A stretch of 64,000 nucleotides of DNA from Nematostella vectensis (lineage: Eukaryota > Cnidaria > Anthozoa > Actiniaria > Edwardsiidae): NCBI RefSeq assembly GCF_932526225.1, contig NC_064041.1, forward strand, positions 2,370,699 through 2,434,698, written 5' to 3'. The first letter of the stretch is position 1; each line of letters starts with the position of its first letter. This document shows, one piece after another, positions 56,485 to 64,000 of the stretch. A program made the position numbers and the translations under genes. The notes under the pieces are model-generated. The model was not told the origin of the DNA. It saw only the letters and a list, made by a program, of their open reading frames with translations, and did no database searches.

Positions 56485-59400
56485 CTGTACGGTTTTTCCG
56501 GGTAAAAAGCCCTTTTCAAACAAGGTTGCATTTTACTCAGTGTTTGCGTGAGAGATTTGTTTAATTTTAGTCATAAGCGCAAAATAAATCGCCCTAAATA
56601 AATCTCCAAAACAAGCCCCTATTCACCCCTATTTCAATGGACTGATGTAAACAAAAAAGAAAATGAATAAAAATGAATGCGATATAAAAAAGAAAACAAA
56701 TGGAATCTAATAAGAACAATAAAAACCGAAATCAAGAATAAAATTACGGCTAGGTTCCGAGCCGACCTTTCGTTCGTGTCTTTGCCCACACCGCATAAAT
56801 GCTTGCTATATCTAGCCTAAGTCTTTGTATAATGAAAGGAAGTAATGGAATCTGCTAAGTAGAGCTTTCTGTCGCGTTCCAGGTTTTACGAGCAATGAGA
56901 CGAATCATTATCAAGATAATTCACAAGCATTCCGTAATCGTGTCACCTGTAGAGACGTGACGAAAACCTAGCATCCATCACAGAAAAGTCAGCACGTGCT
57001 CAGCCTGGCCCCTCCCGAGAGACTCACTGACAACGTACTTGGCCTTTCACTTTGCGGTAGCTATCGTGTCAAAAGCAAGTATTTCATACGATAACAAGCA
57101 TAAACAACGACCTTATCAAGGGCCCCTAACTGCCCCAGAGCTTCAGATGTGCTAAGACATCCTCGTCTAGTTATTCAATGTTTTCACATGTTCGACCTCT
57201 TGATTCCGCTTTTGCAAATTTTCCTGTATATTCTATAAAGTTGTATGTTAACAAAGTAGCATGGTATTCTTGGAAACAAGAAAAAAAGATCCAATAATCG
57301 TGCCGTTTCTAATGACCGGCTAGGATTACGCGGAAAGACAAGTCGCAACATCCAGCAAATGATTATATAAAAGCTGTGATTGAATTTCATATGGCGGTTT
57401 CAATGTAAAGCTCACAGGTCATTTAGTGGACTTACTGTGATAAAAGAAGGGGATTTAAACCGATGAACCGTATTCCTTAAGTGCCAAGGTTCCTTTTAGA
57501 TGCTTTTACTTTTGATGTTTATTAGTGTGCGTTGAGGTGTTTTCTTTTACCAGTTTACTGATAACTTTGTCTATGACGAGTATGGTTTCTCGGTTTCTGT
57601 TCGCTTATCCATATATCCAATAATAATCATCGCCGTAATCTATGAAAAAGATTCTCTTGAAATATTCCCTCTGGAACTGCGGGGGCTCAAAGTGGGAAAA
57701 AATGTTCCACCATCATTACAAATAACCAAAACACGCGAGCCAAATCGTTAGCAGTTTGTGTCACGGTACATTACTGCAGGCCACCAGTGAATCATTATAG
57801 TTTAAGTAAATGGTAAAATATGATGGATGAAGGACTAAATATATTCGCGCGAAATATATCACCAGTGGCTTCCATATTTCAAAACATTTTATTATGAGGA
57901 CATTCAAAGAAACCACATTTATTTGAAAGTTTTGAAGAACTGAGTTATAAAATTTATAAAAATAGATCAATCAGCGCTTATAAATGGTTTATGTCTTTTT
58001 CTATATCCACAACCATAATTATGACAAAACCTAGACACGTTAACTCTCTTTCACGTATTTGCATAAATTTTCTATAGTATAAGAACAAGGGGAGAGAAGA
58101 GCTGTACTAGGGTAGCTTGGGAACGAGGCTATGGCTGAACCAGTTGCTGAAGCATTGGACATCTTTTCTTTTTCACACGATCTTTTTATATGTTCCTATT
58201 GTGTTCTACTTCATGCCGAATTTGAAACATCTATATAGGGTCGTTTAGGAGTTCCAAGGGTCCTTGAGGCAAAAACCTGTTAAGTCCTGGGGGCAAATGT
58301 AACCCTGTAGATTAAAATGCTTTTTATGCTCTTCATTTTTAGGAGGGCCTGCAAAAGGTGAGAGTGATGGCAAAGGTTCATGTGCCTGTGGGTAGTAATT
58401 ACAGATACAATCTACAACCAGAGCGCATTTTCGAAGATGACAAACACCTGTTGTTTCTTAAACCGTGTGTAGTTATGAATAAAAAGCAACCAAGTATGAT
58501 TGAGGTCAACACCCTTGTGTGAGCAAAGTAAGTCGTACATTGTATAGAATTGCAAATATTGAAGGCCCATCTTGGCTCCAGTACACCAGTAGGGTACGGT
58601 TGGCCTCATAACGATCATAAGGAAGTTGTTACACTAATGACAGAAACAAATTAATGCAAAAGGCCCGTGATCGTAAACCAAAAGCATAAATACATGAAAT
58701 AACCAAGGTACCTCTGATACACCTCCCGACAAAAAAGATTATCCCCACTGAAGGACATGTATACTACTATGATGTACTTAACACAATTTAATGCTGCTTT
58801 AACACACACAGAGGGCAAGCCACACGTGAACGCTTTCAGCAGATTATCCAGTTCGATCTTTTCCGTCTTGCACTAATGTGTAAAGTAACGCGTTGCAGGT
58901 GCACGGAATTCACCCATCTACGCTAAAAGTAGTTGTCAGCAGGTAATAATGACTACGCTAATTTCTCAATACTCATGGACATGTGGTAGACAACTGCTGA
59001 CGATAAAACCAGATCTCTCTTCAGCAATTATAGAAGGTATCTGCAAAATGTTTAAGGAACCATGCCCCCAAAAGAGGATCACTTTACAGGACATTGGAAT
59101 ATGAAAACTAATTTTGTTTTCCGGCTCAATGCAAATATCATAACTTGTTTAGACGACCCCTTTTTGTATTTACCAAATCTCTAACGTCAGCCATTGTACA
59201 ACATGAAAATATTAAAGAATTATATAAAACGTATTCGGAACTCAGCTGTCTCTAATGGTCCATCAAACATTGTTTATGTCCGTGTAAAGCGCACCCAATG
59301 TCGCTTTAAACTCAGCTAATTCTGTTTCCAATTGACCTGAAATAAAAAGGGAAAATGACATTGGGCGAAAGTAGACCATGCCATATGCGAAGCAAAATTT

Positions 59401-59613
59401 TTCTATTCATGTGATATTTCTTGAAATATGGAAGAAGGGGAGGCGTGGAGGTGGTTAGGGCTTTGGGTTCTGGCTTTTTCTTTGAGTGACTAACAGGAGT
59501 AGTTCTTAAAGGCATTTGTATGCCATTGGAACTTAATTTGCACTTTGTTAATTTGATTTCATAAAGAACAATATGAAACTCATAATTCTCTGATGCCGCA
59601 AAACGCCAACTTC
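56485..59613. other. No recognisable gene
   Basis: AT-rich single-copy-looking sequence with short open frames only. I see no domain, RNA gene or repeat worth naming. Confidence 0.5.
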
Positions 59614-62258
59614 GCTGGGATTCCACTACTTAGAATAGGCTCCAGGGTACTCCCCTTGTCATGCCCCTGTCGGCTGCGTACGCCTTGGGTGATAGTTAAA
59701 TCCTAATCGAGCTCAATTTGAGGTAAAGATTCTGTATATAGTTTGAAAATTAATATTAGAATAGATAACACGTTTGCCTCTTGCTTGAAACCAAGCATTT
59801 CTCGCATAGTGACCACAGCCTCGTATGTAGCGTTCTACGAACCAAGAAAGGCAACGCCTTTAAGTGCCACGAAGTTGTTTTGAGCTCTATATAAGAATAA
59901 AGACTTGATTTATTGCAATCTTTTATCTACATTTAGAAGAAAAATAACACTGATCTGGCGCCATTAACCAGTTTATTAGACATTTAATAAATGTGCTTTT
60001 TGATGAATGTAACATTATCTCGAGTGGGTTCAGTGAGGCGTGAGAACTCGCAAACACGGCAAATCACGAAATGTTACCACCAGCATTTAACCACTTTCCC
60101 AAGGGAGGATTTTGGATATATTATTTTTCAATATCTTTAAAACATTACTATGCAAAAAAAAAAAAAAAAAAAAAAAAAAAAGAAAGAAAAAAGAAAAGGC
60201 ATAATGTTTTTTTTACTTATTTGGCCTGTTTTGGTGCTAGCTTGACCGGGCTAAAAGATAGTGTTACCATCAGTACCCGTGAAAAATCGTTTCGCAATTG
60301 TTCCTTCGATACAACCCAGTTCGGTTTTTTTTTATTGCGTTTAATTAATTTGAGGCCATCAACGTTGTAACTAAATATTCTCCTCATTAAAAATGTGCTA
60401 TTCTATCTATACCGAATACACAATAGTTTTTTGCTTACTGACCGGACATTTATATTGAATATTTCAAATTCATCTTTTATTCTAAAAATAAATAAATAAA
60501 ATTTCTTCTTTTTTGTTTTCAACTTCATTGTACATATAAATGATAATTAAACGTATTTTTTTTACTTTGCTAATCAGTTAACAGAAGCAACTTTAATCAC
60601 TTAATTACAATCAATGATCCTTTTCTTATCAAAAAATCACATTATGCTCTCACGAAATCACGAATACCGTGATTGATGGAATAAGCGCCGTGGAGGTTAT
60701 TATTTTTTTATATCCAAGGCGAGGCGCATTTTTCTAAATTTAGTTTTCGTTACTTCTTTTCTAACGTACAGGCTTCCTCGTTATTGAAGTCCAGGGATTT
60801 CATTGAGTTTCAGAGTAGGAGGTGGAGATTGAGTAGGTAGGGGGTGAAAGTTATTTTATTATTTTAGCTCAAATAAAACTTTAATCTACTTTTTGAAAAA
60901 GTAACCGGCGCTCTGAAAATAGAAGCTGGCGGTTCCGCCGGTCGCCGGGCGTAAATGAAACCCCTGAAGTCTATGATGCAACAAGCTTAGGCGAGCGCTT
61001 ATTCAGGGGAGGCGCTAATTCATATCTTTCCTCTAAGGCAAGGCGCATATTCGAGCAATTTCGGTACCCGATCTATCTCTAAGCAGTACCACATTCTTCA
61101 GCTTCGGTCTATTGGGAACATTCCAGTAGAAGTGTTTACAAGACTCTAAGTAAGAAGTAACCCGATATGGCAAGCTATTTCACTAGTGTCGCAAGTGCAG
61201 AAACAAGCGCAAGCACAAGTGTGAATAAGTGCCTCACTTAACTTCTCAAATTCCGTCGTCATCTTCAAACACGAAAAGGCTTGAGGTCAGAATTTGATTG
61301 GTTATTTGATAAGTTATTACCACCTGACATGAATAACCAGGCACTGCTGTTATATATTTGTGTTTGGTTTTCACTTTGCACAACCAAACAAGAACAAGCG
61401 CAAGAAAACTGATAAAAAAAACTGATATCCACTGCCCTTGCGCTTATTGCTGCGTCGACTGTTTTTTGTACTACAACATCCTTGTGCTTGCGCTTGCAAC
61501 TGCGCTTGCGTCACAACTGAAACTAGAGGCCGGTCAAGTTACACCAAAACAGGCCAAATCGGGAAAAAATACATCAAGCAATCTTTTTCAAATAAAAATG
61601 TCCCAAAGATATTGAAAATTAACATATCTAAAATCCTTCCTGGGAAAAGCGGTTAAATCCTGGTGGTAACATTTCGTGATTTCGCCTGTTCGCAAGTACC
61701 CACGCTTCACTGAACCCACTTAAGATAATGTTGCATTCATTAAAAAGCACATTTAGATGTCCAATAAACTGATAAATAGCACCAGATATGTGTTATTTTT
61801 CTTCCAAATGTAAATCTTAACATAGCAAAAGATGACAATAAATAAAGGCATTATTTCTATATAGAGATTTGGCACTATAGGCGTTAACTTTCTTAGTTCA
61901 TAGAAAGCTATGCTTTCGGGATGCTTTCCCTGCTAACAGATGCCTCTTTTCTCTGTATTTCGCTGGGCCAGAGAAAAAAAGGCCTCTGCTAGCAGGGAAA
62001 GCTATGATGTGGTACTTGTCTCTATGTGTGAAATGCTCGTTTTTTTCAAATGGAAGCATACTAGAGGCAAACGTGTTATCTATTCTACTTATAATCTCAA
62101 ATTATATACAGAACTTACTGCAAATTGAGCTCGAATAGGTGTAACTGTCACACAAGGCGTAGTCAGCAGACATGGGCAAGATCCGGGGTATGACAAGGGG
62201 GGGGGGGGGGGGGGGGGGGGGTTACCCTGGAGCCTAACCTAAGTAGTGAAATCCCAGC
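59614..62258. mobile_element. 2.6-kb foldback element with arms of more than 600 bp
   Basis: Left arm 59614-60250 and right arm 61530-62258 are inverted copies: GCTGGGATTCCACTACTTAG against CTAAGTAGTGAAATCCCAGC, AATAGATAACACGTTTGCCT against its complement near 62069, CACGAAATGTTACCACC against GGTGGTAACATTTCGTG, and TTTGGCCTGTTTTGGTG against CACCAAAACAGGCCAAA. The arms differ by point changes and small indels, and the right arm carries a G25 tract. No obvious target duplication and no transposase frame. It may be a long-TIR MITE or foldback. Confidence 0.9.
61181..61519. mobile_element. Nested 0.34-kb inverted-repeat element
   Basis: GCAAGTGCAGAAACAAGCGC + AAGCACAAG near 61190 is inverted at CTTGTGCTTGCGCTTGCAAC + TGCGCTTGCG near 61480-61510. 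It sits at the inner border of the right arm of the foldback element. No coding capacity. Confidence 0.7.
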
Positions 62259-62813
62259 AAACAAAGTGTCAGATATATTATTAAGGCATAAGTCGAATGA
62301 TGAAGTGACTTTTCAAGGCGAGGCGAGTAGAGGGTCCAAAAAGTTGTAACGTAAAACCACAAAAGGCGTAAATATTCACATTTATCGGCGATCATCATAG
62401 AGTAATAAGCTAAGGAAAAAAGTGTGAGCTCTCTCTCAAGGAAAAGCAAAGAGGGTAGGTAAGTCCAGAACCAGGCCATTATTTGCATCCCTTAGTCGAA
62501 AGGGGGGTACCGCATCATGGTTTGTATTTTGAAACAAACGCAAAGAGAGGCTCTATTTCAAGTATTTTACTTAGCGTGAGAACGAGCTTGCAAAGGTGAC
62601 ATTTTAAATTATTTTTAAATTCTTGATAAAAAGAACCTTTCTTATTTCGAATATCCATCCGTTGAAGCGACAGGATCTGATTTTGTCCTTCTACAAAAGC
62701 TCGCTAAACAATAGAAACGCTCCATTTTGTTTAATTGGAAATAAGGTTTCAAAACATTGAAAGCAGTTTCTTTCTTATAAAAAAGTTTAGCGTATTTATC
62801 TTTAGCAGCTTAC

Positions 62814-62951
62814 CAATCCTCTCAATGACGGCAAAGAACTCCTGTAACTTCGACTGAATTGTTTGATTGTTTTGCTCGTATGACTGGACAAGGGCTTCTT
62901 CCAGAGCAGTACACGACTTGCTTAATTGCATCTCAAGTGCTTTCTTGAAAT
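62814..62951 (-). CDS. Candidate coiled-coil exon of an unidentified gene
   Basis: 138 bp between ccctag acceptor and gtaagc donor, both good. Translation after a 2-base entry: FKKALEMQLSKSCTALEEAL, VQSYEQNNQTIQSKLQEFFA, VIERI, leaving one base (phase 1). Heptad-like spacing of hydrophobic residues suggests a helix or coiled coil. Upstream exons would lie beyond 63 kb or outside the window; 56258-56484 is a phase-compatible downstream exon. Function unknown. Confidence 0.4.
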
Positions 62952-63666
62952 CTAGGGAAACAAGGGTACTAACTTATTTTTACTATAAGAATATTTCCTT
63001 AGAGCCAATACGCGAATAAACATAAATAAGGGGTAGGGATGGGTAAATCAGAAACTTGCCGAGGAGCCGAGACCCGCGTTTCAGAATTCTAGCTCGAAAC
63101 TTCTGTCAAATTTCGAAATCCGAGCCCGAGCTTTTTCGAGCTTGTTTTCGGATTGGTGTATGCCATAAATATCAGTTTGAAAAAAAGATAAGTAGAGTTA
63201 TAAAACAATCTTGCTACAGTAGCCTAAAGTTTCTGCAAAGTGCGAAAAGGCTCAAGACTCGAGACTCCAAAAAGAAGGGGAAACCCATAGCATGGTAAGA
63301 TTAGATACCGAGACCGTGTTTAAAAATCCAAGAGCCGAAACCCCTAACATTTTGGAAAAAAAAATAAAACGAGACTTCGAGACTTGTGTAAAAAATGGCG
63401 AGATTCCGAGACTTTGCAAAATCTTTACAATACTTTCAAAATTTCAAGGTACCCATCGCTACCCCTTAATTAAGAAACATAAATACTCCACACAAGTTGT
63501 TCTGTGGTGAAAAGATGCTGGTATCTCCTGAATACTGAAAAAAGTCAGTTAACGGGCGTAGCTTTTTAATTATAGGTCCCTCTCCAGATCAATGGGAAAC
63601 GTTCTTTGGGCGTCGGGGTTGTAAGGGTGGGTGGATGAGTGGGGGCGCATGACCAATAAATGTGTC

Positions 63667-63707
63667 GCTTGTGGTGTGTGTCCCCCCCCCCCACACACAC
63701 CACAAGC
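63667..63707. repeat. Perfect 15-bp hairpin with poly-C loop
   Basis: GCTTGTGGTGTGTGT, eleven C, then ACACACACCACAAGC: a perfect stem with a homopolymer loop. It lies in gene-free DNA; 63050-63430 nearby has loosely repeated GAGAC/CCGAGAC words. Confidence 0.9.
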
Positions 63708-64000
63708 TCACAGGAAAAATAGATCTAATATTGAAAAGTATGATATCTGAAGATCCTTCAAATAAATTACCCGCGTTTTTGTCGTCTACCCCTAGCTATG
63801 TGCTTCACTGATGTCGTTCGTTTGTTGATAACGTTATATAAGGGACCAAATTATTTATTGTAAAATGATGAAACCAAGACTTCTTTCCCATTACATGGAT
63901 AGAGATCTAACAATCGGACATTGAGGAAAGGGAAAAGAAGTAGCATGAAATGTTCCACCAGAAGAGCTAGATCTAGATCTCAGATAAATATAGATAAAGG

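Noticed and set aside
58331-58420. Short plus-strand stretch reading GPAKGESDGKG after a TTTTTAG
   Set aside because: No Gly-X-Y continuity, an early stop and no neighbouring collagen exons on that strand.

Overview
This is an AT-rich, intron-dense animal genomic window dominated by two fibrillar collagen genes in tail-to-tail orientation. Gene A (+ strand, stop at 7771) is only the 3' end: the last Gly-X-Y exons, a Gly/Ser-rich hinge with a furin-type RRKR site, and a complete C-propeptide (COLFI) in five exons. Gene B (- strand, start codon 54014, stop ending at 10455) appears complete: I place 66 coding exons (one boundary unresolved) for about 1,480 residues. From N to C these are a signal peptide split over two exons, a TSPN/laminin-G-like domain, a Cys-containing linker, about 950 residues of triple helix in a 54/45-bp exon ladder, and a five-exon C-propeptide.

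The organism is most likely an invertebrate metazoan; an anthozoan cnidarian fits (ancestral 54-bp collagen exons in phase 0, many short introns, AT-rich intergenic DNA, L2-like LINE and many TTAA-flanked inverted-repeat elements), but nothing here proves the taxon. TSPN domain, no visible minor helix, a somewhat short main helix and two helix imperfections make gene B most like the C-clade fibrillar collagens (types XXIV/XXVII). This is inference from architecture, not from alignment.

Layout: 1-7960 gene A; 7961-10454 intergenic, with a TTAA-flanked 0.7-kb element; 10455-14010 gene B C-propeptide; 13957-49389 gene B helix exons separated by introns that carry most of the mobile DNA (TTAA-type elements at 14959-17461, 37697-38210 and 42992-46635; an intact L2-like LINE at about 31825-35655 inserted in a 43-bp minisatellite; a hAT-like element with LINE remnants at 39161-41621; several minisatellites and microsatellites); 49701-54039 gene B N-terminal exons; 54040-64000 upstream DNA with a 2.6-kb foldback element (59614-62258) and two phase-compatible exon-like ORFs that might be an unidentified minus-strand gene.

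The two collagens share intron positions and phases in the C-propeptide and 18-bp helix micro-exons at the C-terminal end of the helix, so they look like paralogues. Their C-propeptides differ in the cysteines used for interchain bonding: gene A lacks both C2 and C3, gene B lacks only C2. All exon borders were read by eye from GT/AG sites and reading frame; no transcript or database evidence was available.
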